Below are positions 21,553-30,136 of a DNA stretch of 64,000 nt, in pieces. Numbering within the stretch: position 1 is the first letter of the stretch; each line of letters starts with the position of its first letter. Both the position numbers and the translations under genes were made by a program. The DNA comes from Erwinia sp. HDF1-3R (lineage in GTDB: Bacteria > Pseudomonadota > Gammaproteobacteria > Enterobacterales > Enterobacteriaceae), in the NCBI RefSeq assembly GCF_039621855.1, contig NZ_CP155071.1:62001-126000 (forward strand), read 5' to 3'. The notes below the pieces were generated by a model that did no database searches, had not been told where the DNA came from, and worked only from the letters and a program-made list of their open reading frames with translations.

Positions 21553-22659
21553 TTAGTCTGGGTTAATTAAATCAAGGTACTGTTGGCAAACTGTTTCAAT
21601 AGTGTAAGCCTGCAGGTCCAGCGCAGTCACCGCGGGAGGGTTGAACCAAACTTCCCTGAGCGTCGCGGCCAGCGACGCTTCACTCATATCAGCAAGGCCG
21701 CGAGCAAGATCGCCGGTCAGGATGCTTATCGGACCGCCAGGACAGCGGGTACTGACCACCGGACTGTGACAAATCAGCGCTTCAACCAGGACGTTGCCAA
21801 AACCTTCGCTATCTGAACTGACGACTAAAATTTTTGCCTGGCGTATATAGGGGTAAGGATTATCCATAAAGCCTTTGAAGATAACCCTGTCTTCAATCCC
21901 CAGTTCAGTGACCAGCCCTTTGATTTTTGCGGTAATTTCAGGGTTCCCCTGACCAATCAGCAGCAGTGGGGCAGAGAGGCCACTTTGGGCATAGGCCCGC
22001 AGCAGACGGTCATGGCGTTTAGTCTGGTGAAAACGTCCAACGTGGATGAGGTACTCTTTTCCTTCCATGCTACAGGGCTGTAGCGACAGCTGCTCAATGA
22101 CGTCAAAGTCAAAGGGATTAGATATCACACGCTCGCGCTTCGGTCTTACCAAAAAAGCACTTTTGAGATCGTCCATCACATACTGTGATACGCCAATCAG
22201 GTTGCGGTTTTGATAGACGCAGCGGGTTTTACGCTCCTTTAACCAGCGTGAGAAACCTTTGCGGTGACCCAGGTAAGAGGCGGAGAAGACCCCGTGCAGG
22301 CAGAACCAGGTTTTATCGGCATCCAGCACCCTGGAGCGGCTGACGATACGATCGGTTTTATGCAGATGCGAGACAACCAGATCGAAAGCACCGCCCGTTT
22401 TCTCCGCTTCGCTGATGGCACGATCGAGCCCTGCGGCACGGCGGTTAAGCTCAGTCAGCTTGCGCCAGGGCTTTTTGCAGCGATCTTTTATCACCTGATA
22501 ATCAAGCCCCTCAGGAATGCTGTAGTCGCACACGGTACGCAGTGAAAACAGCGAAACCCGATGCCCGCGCTCAATCAGCCCTTTTGAAAGCGTCAGAACC
22601 ACCTTCTCGGCTCCCCCGCCCGGCAGGCCATCAATGATCATCAAAATGCGCTTGGACAA
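21553..22659 (-). CDS. wabH: WabH-like glycosyltransferase, GT4
   Basis: Family 4 glycosyltransferase of 368 residues similar, from memory, to Klebsiella WabH, which adds N-acetylglucosamine to the core galacturonate. It starts 'ILMIIDGLPGGGAEKVVLTL'. Other marks are 'DLVVSHLHKTDRIVSRSR', 'LIHVGRFHQTKRHDRLL' and the donor site 'VVSSDSEGFGNVLVEALICH'. It is the first gene of the leftward part of the core cluster and is divergent from the deacetylase wabN, which would act on its product. Confidence 0.72.
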   Translation of the reverse strand: MSKRILMIIDGLPGGGAEKVVLTLSKGLIERGHRVSLFSLRTVCDYSIPEGLDYQVIKDRCKKPWRKLTELNRRAAGLDRAISEAEKTGGAFDLVVSHLHKTDRIVSRSRVLDADKTWFCLHGVFSASYLGHRKGFSRWLKERKTRCVYQNRNLIGVSQYVMDDLKSAFLVRPKRERVISNPFDFDVIEQLSLQPCSMEGKEYLIHVGRFHQTKRHDRLLRAYAQSGLSAPLLLIGQGNPEITAKIKGLVTELGIEDRVIFKGFMDNPYPYIRQAKILVVSSDSEGFGNVLVEALICHSPVVSTRCPGGPISILTGDLARGLADMSEASLAATLREVWFNPPAVTALDLQAYTIETVCQQYLDLINPD

Positions 22660-22788
22660 ATTTTTACCCTTAAAAAGAGAAGATAGCTGCGATGTGGCGC
22701 CATACCCACCGCATTAATACTGGCCTGAACCCTGTTTTAGCGCTGTCAGTGCGTCCTTGCTTATAAAGAGTGAGCTTTAGATGTAGAG

Positions 22789-22830
22789 GCTATCTTAGAA
22801 AAATAATAAAGATAGCGCTACCTGGAATCC
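22789..22830 (-). promoter_or_regulatory. JUMPStart/ops-like element upstream of wabH (candidate)
   Basis: Reading leftward the region contains CCAGGTAGCGCTATC, which shares GGTAGCG with the ops element bound by RfaH. It is followed by an inverted repeat (GCTATCTT at 22789-22796 with AAGATAGC at 22809-22816). Its place about 150 bp upstream of a long LPS transcript fits, but only 7 of 10 ops bases agree. Confidence 0.3.
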
Positions 22831-22924
22831 TGTCCGGCTGTGAGCCAGCTCAGCAAATCTCTTTGCGGTTCTCATTGCTGCTGCGTAACATAGCCGCAAG
22901 GTCACTACGGAGCCTGCAATCTGC

Positions 22925-23884
22925 ATGAAGAAACCAGCATTTATTATTACTATCGATACTGAAGGCGATAATTTATGGCGTAATCGTTCCGGGAACGTTA
23001 CGACCAAAAACGCGCAATATCTTGCCCGATTCCAGCAAATTAGCGAGAAGTATGCCTTCAAGCCGACCTGGCTGACCAACTATGAAATGGCCATCGACCC
23101 CGTCTATATCGATTTCGCCCGCGATGTGATTGCCCGTGGTCAGGGGGAGGTGGGTATGCACTTACATGCGTGGAACAGCCCGCCCGTCAGTCCATTGACC
23201 GATGATGACTGGCGTTTTCAGCCTTATCTGATCGAATATCCCGCTGAGGAAATGCGCAGCAAAGTCGTCTATATGACCGACCTGCTGGAAGAGACGTTTC
23301 AGACAAAAATGCTGAGCCACCGCGCAGGCCGCTGGGCGTTTAACGAAGCGTATGCCCGGCTGCTGATCGAACTGGGATACCGCGTTGACTGTTCGGTGAC
23401 CCCACGCGTGAACTGGACCTTCTCGCCAGGTGCCCCGCAGGGGCAGGGTGGTACCGATTATACCCACTTCCCGCGTGATGCTTATTATCTTGATATCAAT
23501 GATATTTCGCGGCCCGGCAACTCACCGCTGCTGGAAGTTCCCATGACCACGTACTATAAACATTCGGGGTTAATGAACAGCTTTAAGCAGGGCTATGACA
23601 AACTTCGCGGTAAGCAACGCAGCCCCTCAGTCTACTGGCTGCGCCCGACCGGAGGCAATGCGCAGCAGATGATCGCGGTGGCGGAAAAGACCCTGGCGCA
23701 AGGTGCGGACTACGTTGAATTTATGCTGCATTCGTCGGAGTTTATGCCAGACGGCAGCCCAACCTTTAAGAACGAGGGTGATATTGATCGATTGTATGAC
23801 GATCTGGAGACGCTGTTCAGCTGGTTGCACCATCGGACCCAGGGAATGACTCTCGCAGAATTTGCGCAAACAAAACCACAATAA
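22925..23884 (+). CDS. wabN: WabN-like polysaccharide deacetylase
   Basis: Carbohydrate esterase 4-like protein of 319 residues without a signal peptide. The motif 'ITIDTEGDNLW' gives the catalytic and metal-binding aspartates; 'GEVGMHLHAWNSPP' supplies the His pair; 'SHRAGRWAFNEAY' and 'FMLHSSEFMPDG' are further family blocks. In Klebsiella and Serratia WabN removes the acetyl group from core GlcNAc added by WabH, exposing a positively charged glucosamine. The divergent neighbour here is wabH-like, which supports the assignment. Its stop shares one base with the waaL start (TAATG). Confidence 0.75.
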   Translation: MKKPAFIITIDTEGDNLWRNRSGNVTTKNAQYLARFQQISEKYAFKPTWLTNYEMAIDPVYIDFARDVIARGQGEVGMHLHAWNSPPVSPLTDDDWRFQPYLIEYPAEEMRSKVVYMTDLLEETFQTKMLSHRAGRWAFNEAYARLLIELGYRVDCSVTPRVNWTFSPGAPQGQGGTDYTHFPRDAYYLDINDISRPGNSPLLEVPMTTYYKHSGLMNSFKQGYDKLRGKQRSPSVYWLRPTGGNAQQMIAVAEKTLAQGADYVEFMLHSSEFMPDGSPTFKNEGDIDRLYDDLETLFSWLHHRTQGMTLAEFAQTKPQ

Positions 23885-25173
23885 TGAGCCGCATGGCATC
23901 CAGTCCCGACCTGAGAATCACTATGCTAATCAGACGTAATACGGAACAGCTTCGCACAGTTTTTTATTTTCTGACGCTGGTCAGCGCAATGCTATCGATC
24001 ATGCTGACCTTTATTGATATCAAGGCAGCCAAGGTCCTGTTTTATTGGTCTTTCTATTTCTCTCTCGCCGGTATCCTGTTTAACCGGAAAGACGTTGACC
24101 GCTCGCGACTGTGGTTTCTGGCGATGCTGGCGATACTCGGTGCCAGCAAGCTGATTTGGTTTTACTGGGAGTATTATGGCGGCCCGGATTACACCACCTA
24201 TAACGACTATATGAACGCCGGGAAACGCCTGCTGCTGGTCTGCGTGACGGGCTACTGGCTCTTTTCACAGATGCAGCATTTCCGGGCGAAAAGCATCCTC
24301 TGCATTAAGTATGGCCTGCTAACGGCATTCGCCGCCGCGACCGCGTATGGCTTCTGGCAGTATTTCAGCGACATGCACCGGGTAGAATTTGCGCTCGATC
24401 GCGCCACTATCTCTGCATATGGCTATGCGATGCTCTCTATGGTGGTGCTGTTTCTGCTGGCTTCCGAAAAGCATTCGCCGGGCAGCATGCTCTGCTGCCT
24501 GGCCATTTTCCTGCTCTCCTGGTTTGTACTGATGCAAACCGGTACGCGCAATATGATGGCGGCTTATCCGTTAATCATCCTGGTGGTGGGCGTGCTGCAG
24601 TTTCGTCATTTTGGGTTAAAGTCGCTGCTGGCGATACTGGTTGCCGTTGGCGTCCTGGTCGCGCTGAGCTATAAGCCGATCATTAAGCCGAAGCTGGATA
24701 CCACCTTCCAGGAATACACCCTTTATAATCAGTCAAACGGCAACGAAAACGGCTCTCTCACTACCCGACTGGCGATGTGGCAGGTTGGCTGGTGGTGCCT
24801 GAGCGCCCATCCGTTGGGAATGAAGTCTGAAGATCGCACCGCCTGTTTTCAGCGGTATGTCGACACCTATCACAAGGACAGCGTGTCGATGCTGTACGAG
24901 AAGGTGCATCTGCATAACGAGGTGCTGGATACTGCCAGCCTGCAGGGGATTCAGGGCGCGGTGGTGCTGCTGATGTTTTATCTGTCGCTGGTGGTTTACG
25001 CTCTGCGCTCGCAAAACTCACTGCTGCTGGCGGTGATGCTCGGCGTAATTGTCAGCGGTCTGACTGATGTGGTGTTTATAAGTCGGGAACTGACGGTATG
25101 CGTCGCGCTGATGTTGGTCGTGTGTGAGATGTGGAATGCGCTGACCCGGCCACGGATAACGCACAGCGATTAA
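23884..25173 (+). CDS. waaL: O-antigen ligase WaaL
   Basis: Inner-membrane protein that joins undecaprenyl-linked O antigen to the finished lipid A-core on the periplasmic side. About a dozen hydrophobic segments are seen, with the periplasmic loop carrying 'SLTTRLAMWQVGWWCLSAHP' and the Wzy_C/WaaL motif 'HLHNEVLDTASLQGIQG' with its functional His. 'MQTGTRNMM' holds the conserved arginine. Length up to 429; an internal ATG at 23923 is an alternative start. It is cotranscribed with wabN on the plus strand and convergent to a GT2 gene. Confidence 0.88.
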   Translation: MSRMASSPDLRITMLIRRNTEQLRTVFYFLTLVSAMLSIMLTFIDIKAAKVLFYWSFYFSLAGILFNRKDVDRSRLWFLAMLAILGASKLIWFYWEYYGGPDYTTYNDYMNAGKRLLLVCVTGYWLFSQMQHFRAKSILCIKYGLLTAFAAATAYGFWQYFSDMHRVEFALDRATISAYGYAMLSMVVLFLLASEKHSPGSMLCCLAIFLLSWFVLMQTGTRNMMAAYPLIILVVGVLQFRHFGLKSLLAILVAVGVLVALSYKPIIKPKLDTTFQEYTLYNQSNGNENGSLTTRLAMWQVGWWCLSAHPLGMKSEDRTACFQRYVDTYHKDSVSMLYEKVHLHNEVLDTASLQGIQGAVVLLMFYLSLVVYALRSQNSLLLAVMLGVIVSGLTDVVFISRELTVCVALMLVVCEMWNALTRPRITHSD

Positions 25174-25188
25174 CTCTCCAGGTGGGGC

Positions 25189-26109
25189 TTACCAGCCCCG
25201 CCTGCGCACGGCCAGCATCTTCCTTTTGTAACTCAGCCTGATTTTTCCGTTCAGCAAAAACCGCAACAGACTCACCTGACGGATCCGCGTCCTGACAGTC
25301 TCTCCCTGCGGCGTGTTCTGAAGCTGGGTATGATAGCGGTTGGCGATATCCAACCAGTGGCAGGTAATCAGGTGCTGAAAGGCGTGAGGCAGTACCCGGT
25401 CCATATTTTGCGTGGCGGCAATCAGGCAGCGAATTTTTTCGGCGTTAACGTCTGAAGAGAGGCTGTGCGCATGTTTGCGGTAGAGGTAAAATCCCGCCCG
25501 GCTGTAGAGCGTTCTGGTGCTGAGAGTCAGCATTAAGGGGAAGAGCCAGGTGTCTTCGTAGCAGATGAAGTCCGGAAAGGCGTGCTGCTGAAACAGGCGA
25601 CGGGAAAAAAACTGCCCGATAAAATGTGCCTGGTAATCACGATGAACAAGGAAGCGTTCAATAGACTGGTCCCGGTTAAGCTCGATGGGCTCGTCAGGCT
25701 GCCATGACGGGAGCGAGTCGTCGCCCCGCACCTCAATGATTTTACTCAGCAAAATATCTGGCGCGCGCTGTTGCAGCAGGGTAAGCCGCTCCTGTAGCGC
25801 GCCCGCAAGCAGCGAATCATCGCTGTCTACCATCAGAATGTATTCGCCGCGCGCCAGGCTTACCGCGTGATTTCGCACTTTGCCGACGTTGCGGAACGCT
25901 GTCCGGTCGGTACGGATCTGCGAGTAACGAGCGGCATAGTCATCAATAATGCTCTGGGTGGCATCGGTGGAGGCGTCATTGATGATGATAATCTCGGCGC
26001 GCTGCTGGGCCGTGCCCAGGGAGGCAAAAATCGTGTCCAGCGTATTCGCCAGATAGGGCTCGCAATTGTGCGCTGCGATCAGAATGCTAAGCTGACAGGG
26101 TGTGTTCAT
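25189..26109 (-). CDS. Glycosyltransferase family 2 protein
   Basis: GT2 enzyme of 306 residues. Visible marks are 'LSILIAAHNCEPYLANTL', 'IIINDASTDATQSI' and the metal-binding 'LMVDSDDSLL'. The second half ('CYEDTWLFPLMLTLSTRT', 'FYLYRKHAHSLSSD') is typical of LPS outer-core or capsule transferases, but I cannot name the sugar. It is the last gene of the hldD-waaF-waaC transcript, its ATG overlapping the waaC stop (TGATG). Confidence 0.7.
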   Translation of the reverse strand: MNTPCQLSILIAAHNCEPYLANTLDTIFASLGTAQQRAEIIIINDASTDATQSIIDDYAARYSQIRTDRTAFRNVGKVRNHAVSLARGEYILMVDSDDSLLAGALQERLTLLQQRAPDILLSKIIEVRGDDSLPSWQPDEPIELNRDQSIERFLVHRDYQAHFIGQFFSRRLFQQHAFPDFICYEDTWLFPLMLTLSTRTLYSRAGFYLYRKHAHSLSSDVNAEKIRCLIAATQNMDRVLPHAFQHLITCHWLDIANRYHTQLQNTPQGETVRTRIRQVSLLRFLLNGKIRLSYKRKMLAVRRRGW

Positions 26110-27101
26110 CAGTATTCGCGGTGAGGCGCTCCGGAATGGATAAGCGGCAGCAGCTGTTCTTCCACCTGCTGAGGGGAAATATCCGCCATATTGTTTCCGC
26201 TCGCGGGTCGCAGCACAAACTGGTTTTGGCCGTAGCCGCCAATCAAGCCGGGATCGGTGGGGCCATACAGAGTGAGATTGGGGCAGGCCAGCGCGGCGGT
26301 AAGATGGCTGAGTCCGGTATCGACTGACACAACCGCCCTGGCGCCAGCCAGCGTACGCGCGACCTGTTCAAGCGTCAGCTTTGGCAGCACCTCAACATAA
26401 TCAAAGTCAGCCGCTATCCGCTGCGCCCGCTGGTGTTCATGCTCGGCGCCCCAGGGCAGTTTGATGCGCATTCCGCTCTCTTTCAGCAGGCCAGCCAGCG
26501 TGCGCCAGTGGGCCTCTGGCCAGTGTTTTGCATCGCGCGTAGTGGCATGCAGAAAGACCAGGTATTGCCCGGCATCAGGCGGTGGGCTGCTGAGGAAGTG
26601 ATCGGCTATGGCGTAATCTCCCGGTCCCTCGGGTAACGGGTAGCCAAGGCTTTTCGCGAATAGCTCACGCGTACGCTGCACGGCGTGCTGCTGCTTGTCG
26701 ATTTCGTGGCGTTTATCAAACCACCAGCTGGCAAAAGGCTCTCTGGCGCTGCGACTGTCATGGCCATGCTTTTCACCTTTCGCGATGCGGGTTACCAGCG
26801 CGGCACTTTTGATCAACCCCTGGGCATCGATTACGCGGTCATACTGGCGTGACTGTACTTCGCGCTTGAAGAGAAAGCGTTCTTCACGGACCTCGCTGCC
26901 AAACCAGTGCTTGCGCCAGCGGCGGATCGCCACCGGGATCACCCGGTCAACGGCGGGATGCCACGCCGGGATTTGAGCAAAGCCCTCTTCCACCACCCAG
27001 TCAAAGCGGATCCCCGGAATGGCGTTCATCGCATCGGTCAGCGCAGGCAACGTATGCAGTACGTCGCCCATTGATGACGTTTTAACAATCAGGACCTGCA
27101 T
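26109..27101 (-). CDS. waaC: LPS heptosyltransferase I WaaC
   Basis: Adds the first L,D-heptose to Kdo in the LPS inner core. GT9 features: 'VLIVKTSSMGDVLHTLPALT' at the N-terminus with the catalytic Asp, 'VFLHATTRDAKHWPEAHW', 'LPWGAEHEHQRA' and the donor motif 'VVSVDTGLSHLTAALACPN'. Length 330, near the 319 of E. coli WaaC. Its 5' end overlaps waaF by 13 bases. Confidence 0.95.
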   Translation of the reverse strand: MQVLIVKTSSMGDVLHTLPALTDAMNAIPGIRFDWVVEEGFAQIPAWHPAVDRVIPVAIRRWRKHWFGSEVREERFLFKREVQSRQYDRVIDAQGLIKSAALVTRIAKGEKHGHDSRSAREPFASWWFDKRHEIDKQQHAVQRTRELFAKSLGYPLPEGPGDYAIADHFLSSPPPDAGQYLVFLHATTRDAKHWPEAHWRTLAGLLKESGMRIKLPWGAEHEHQRAQRIAADFDYVEVLPKLTLEQVARTLAGARAVVSVDTGLSHLTAALACPNLTLYGPTDPGLIGGYGQNQFVLRPASGNNMADISPQQVEEQLLPLIHSGAPHREY

Positions 27102-28150
27102 TCGCTCTCCTGGTTTTCCGCCAGCAGGGTATCAAGTTCGGAGATAACCCGCTCAGGCGTGATGTCGATCAGGCTCTGATGGTAGCCCTGCTCAGCATCG
27201 CCCTTACGCACTTTGTGGTAACCGGTAATCAGGCGAATGACGCGCGCCTTATGTGACAGCGGCGGCGTAAAATCCGGGCTGCTGGGGCCATATAGTGCCA
27301 CCAGCGGACGGTCCAGCGCGGCGGCGATATGCATCAGACCGGAATCATTACTGACCACGGCGCGGCAGTGAGCCAGCAGGATCACCGCCTGCTCAAGCTG
27401 CGTGCTGCCGGCCAGATTGCTGCAATTCCCGCGAGAGTGCGGTTGCAGCGTCTGGAGGATCTCTTCCCCGGTTTCTCTGTCTTTGGCTGAGCCAAACAGC
27501 GCGATTTGAAAGCCACGATCAATCAGCTTTTGCGCCAGCGCGGCGTAGTGATAATGAGGCCAGCGCTTGGCCGGACCAAATTCTGCACCGGGACAGAAGC
27601 CAATCACGGGGCGCTCAGGCCGCAGGCCAAACTCTGCTGCCGTCGCCCGTTTTTCCGCTTCGCTGACCTGCAGGGCAGGCCACAGCAGCGGCTGGGGGAG
27701 ATCGGCAGCGCGGCTTATCCGTGATGAGTCATATGCCAGCGCGACGTAGCGTTCCACCATTAGCGGGAATGCGGTTTTCTCAAGCACCCGCAGGTCGTTC
27801 AGCAATCCATAGCGCATCTCCCCGCGCCACCCGATACGCTTTTTAATCGCGGCAAAAAAGGGCACCAGCGCGGACTTGAACGAATTGGGCAGCACGTAGG
27901 CGCGATCGTATCCTTTGTCACGTAGCGTCCTGCCCAGGCGGCGGCGCTCGCCCAGCGCCAGGGCACCGTGACCGAGCGGCATCGCCAGCGCGTCGTTGAC
28001 CTCTGGCATACGCGACAGTAAAGGTCGGCACCACGCCGGTGCCATGACGTCAATCACGGCATCGGGATGAGCGGCCTTCAGCGTACGATAGAGACTTTGC
28101 GACATCATCATATCGCCGACCCAGGAAGGGCCGATTACCAGAATTTTCAT
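27089..28150 (-). CDS. waaF: LPS heptosyltransferase II WaaF
   Basis: Adds heptose II to heptose I of the LPS inner core. GT9 features: 'ILVIGPSWVGDMMMSQSLY', 'IGFCPGAEFGPAKRWPHYHY' and the donor site 'VVSNDSGLMHIAAALDRPLV', ending with 'KGDAEQGYHQSLIDITP'. Length 353, close to the 348 of E. coli. Translationally coupled to waaC and 16 bp behind hldD. Confidence 0.96.
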   Translation of the reverse strand: MKILVIGPSWVGDMMMSQSLYRTLKAAHPDAVIDVMAPAWCRPLLSRMPEVNDALAMPLGHGALALGERRRLGRTLRDKGYDRAYVLPNSFKSALVPFFAAIKKRIGWRGEMRYGLLNDLRVLEKTAFPLMVERYVALAYDSSRISRAADLPQPLLWPALQVSEAEKRATAAEFGLRPERPVIGFCPGAEFGPAKRWPHYHYAALAQKLIDRGFQIALFGSAKDRETGEEILQTLQPHSRGNCSNLAGSTQLEQAVILLAHCRAVVSNDSGLMHIAAALDRPLVALYGPSSPDFTPPLSHKARVIRLITGYHKVRKGDAEQGYHQSLIDITPERVISELDTLLAENQESECRS

Positions 28151-28166
28151 CGCCGGAATTACCCTG

Positions 28167-29099
28167 TTACGCGTTGCGGTTCAGCCATGCCATATAGTCG
28201 TTCACGCCTTCGGCGACGGTTTTGAACGGCTTGTCATAGCCAGCCGCGCGAAGTTTGGTCAGATCGGCCAGCGTATAGGCCTGATAGCGACCCTTGAGTT
28301 TTTCCGGGAAAGGGATGTACTCGATCTCACCCTGCTGGTGGAAATTGAGCGCCGCGTCGGCCACTTCCTGGAAGGACTCAGCGCGACCCGTGCCACAGTT
28401 ATAGATACCGGATACGCCGTTTTCCCAGAACCACAGATTGACCGAGGCCACGTCTTCAACGTAGATAAAGTCGCGCTTAAAGCCGTCGCTACCCTCGAAC
28501 AGTTTGGGATTTTCGCCGTTGTTCAGCTGGGTATTAAGATGGAAGGCCACGCTGGCCATGCTGCCCTTGTGGCCTTCGCGCGGTCCGTAGACGTTGAAGT
28601 AGCGGAAACCGCATACCTGCGAGCCAGCTTCCGGAAGGATCTGGCGCACGTAGTGATCGAACAGCATTTTCGAGTAGCCGTAGACGTTAAGCGGCTCTTC
28701 AAATTCACGCGCTTCAATGAAGTTATCATTGCGTCCGCCGTAGGTGGCAGCCGATGAGGCATAAAGGAAGGGGATCTGATGCTCAAGGCAGTAGTGTAAA
28801 AGCTCCTTGGAGTACTGATAGTTGTTTTCCATCATGTACTTGCCGTCCCACTCGGTGGTCGAGGAGCATGCGCCTTCATGGAAAACGGCCTCCACATCGC
28901 CAAAATCCTCATCAGCCAGAATGCTAATCAGGAAATCTTCCTTGTCCATGTAGTCAGCAATATTCAGATCCACCAGGTTGGCAAACTTAGTGCCATCCTT
29001 CAGATTGTCTACCACGAGAATGTCAGTGTGGCCTTTGTCATTCAGCGCTTTGATGATGTTGCTACCGATAAAGCCCGCACCGCCGGTGACGATAATCAT
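28167..29099 (-). CDS. hldD: ADP-L-glycero-D-manno-heptose 6-epimerase
   Basis: Short-chain-type epimerase that makes ADP-L-glycero-D-manno-heptose, the donor for WaaC, WaaF and WaaQ. The NADP-binding glycine motif '[16 protein letters not shown]' is at the N-terminus, '[11 protein letters not shown]' holds the catalytic Ser region and '[12 protein letters not shown]' the YxxxK pair. Length 310, identical to E. coli. First gene of the hldD-waaF-waaC operon. On the mRNA an inverted repeat (GTGAAAC/GTTTCAC) lies about 30 bases before the ATG. Confidence 0.97.
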   Translation of the reverse strand: MIIVTGGAGFIGSNIIKALNDKGHTDILVVDNLKDGTKFANLVDLNIADYMDKEDFLISILADEDFGDVEAVFHEGACSSTTEWDGKYMMENNYQYSKELLHYCLEHQIPFLYASSAATYGGRNDNFIEAREFEEPLNVYGYSKMLFDHYVRQILPEAGSQVCGFRYFNVYGPREGHKGSMASVAFHLNTQLNNGENPKLFEGSDGFKRDFIYVEDVASVNLWFWENGVSGIYNCGTGRAESFQEVADAALNFHQQGEIEYIPFPEKLKGRYQAYTLADLTKLRAAGYDKPFKTVAEGVNDYMAWLNRNA

Positions 29100-29227
29100 A
29101 AGCTATAACCTTAAAAAATGGGGTGAAACAGGAGGTTTCACACGCTAATGCCGAATATCATAACATCTCATCACCCGGCAGACAGCCAGATGACTCCGTA
29201 ACGGTATGCGTTTGCTTTAAGCAAGCG

Positions 29228-30136
29228 CTACTGCTGTTTTTCCGCATCGGTCAGATAGCGAACCTTGCGCGTGTAATCCTGCCCCTTAAAACTCACCAGG
29301 GCATCCGATGAATCAAGGTATTTTTGCCATTCGGAAAGTGGAAAACCGCCGTGGGCGCCAATCACTTCTTTGGGAATGGCAGCCGTCGTCCCACCAATTT
29401 TCTTTGATACCGGCCAGTTCATCCAGTCGCCCAGATTCACCGTTTTCAGATCCAGCAAGTCCAGCAGGGCGGCAAGCGGCAGCTGATCGGTTGGCGGCTG
29501 GGAATCGTCCATCAGCTCCCAGGTATCCTGAAACAGCGTCAGCCAGAGCGGGCAGATCCGTTTCCATGTCTGCCGCGTCGCCGCCAGGAAAGCCCCGTTA
29601 ACGTGATCGACAATAAACGGACGGACGCTGTGACGATAATAGGCCGGACGACGCGCCTCCGGCGTGTTCATCAGCTTGGCGATCATTTTCCCCTGACGAA
29701 AGCTGGAGTAAATATGGCCATCAAGCATATTAATTTCAGGCATTTTTAGCAGGTTGAGATCTGAATCGATCATCAAAACCCCCTCCGTTCTGGCCTGTAG
29801 AGGCGCCTGAAGTTTGATCAGACGACTGCGGTAAATCTGCTTATAGCGGTAGGTCTCTTCGCGAAAAGGCACATCCAGCGTGACGACGCGCGTCTTTGCC
29901 GGCAGCTCGCCGAACTCTTCAGCCGGTCTGTCGCTGACAATCACAATCTCCTGTGCGTCCGGCGCAAAGCGGGCGGAAAACAGCGCGCTCAGTTTAGCTT
30001 CTTCAATGAAGTCCACGCCCGTGCAGGGGATCACCACCGAGGTGACCGGTATGGCACCCTGCACCTCTGATTGCTGATAGGGAATATTGTGACGTGCGCG
30101 AATCTGTCGGAAATGGGGTTTTAAGAATTCAAACAT
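29228..30136 (-). CDS. Putative GT-A type glycosyltransferase
   Basis: Unrecognised protein of 302 residues. A DxD-like metal site occurs in 'VLMIDSDLNLLKM', preceded by 'VIPCTGVDFIEEAKLSALFS' and followed by 'VDHVNGAFLAATRQTW', which together suggest a nucleotide-sugar transferase. No signal or membrane segment is seen. I start it at the ATG at 30134-30136, with GGAA 13 bases before it; a longer frame reaches 30160. It overlaps the upstream GT4 gene by eight bases and is probably made together with it. The sugar and acceptor are unknown. Confidence 0.55.
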   Translation of the reverse strand: MFEFLKPHFRQIRARHNIPYQQSEVQGAIPVTSVVIPCTGVDFIEEAKLSALFSARFAPDAQEIVIVSDRPAEEFGELPAKTRVVTLDVPFREETYRYKQIYRSRLIKLQAPLQARTEGVLMIDSDLNLLKMPEINMLDGHIYSSFRQGKMIAKLMNTPEARRPAYYRHSVRPFIVDHVNGAFLAATRQTWKRICPLWLTLFQDTWELMDDSQPPTDQLPLAALLDLLDLKTVNLGDWMNWPVSKKIGGTTAAIPKEVIGAHGGFPLSEWQKYLDSSDALVSFKGQDYTRKVRYLTDAEKQQ

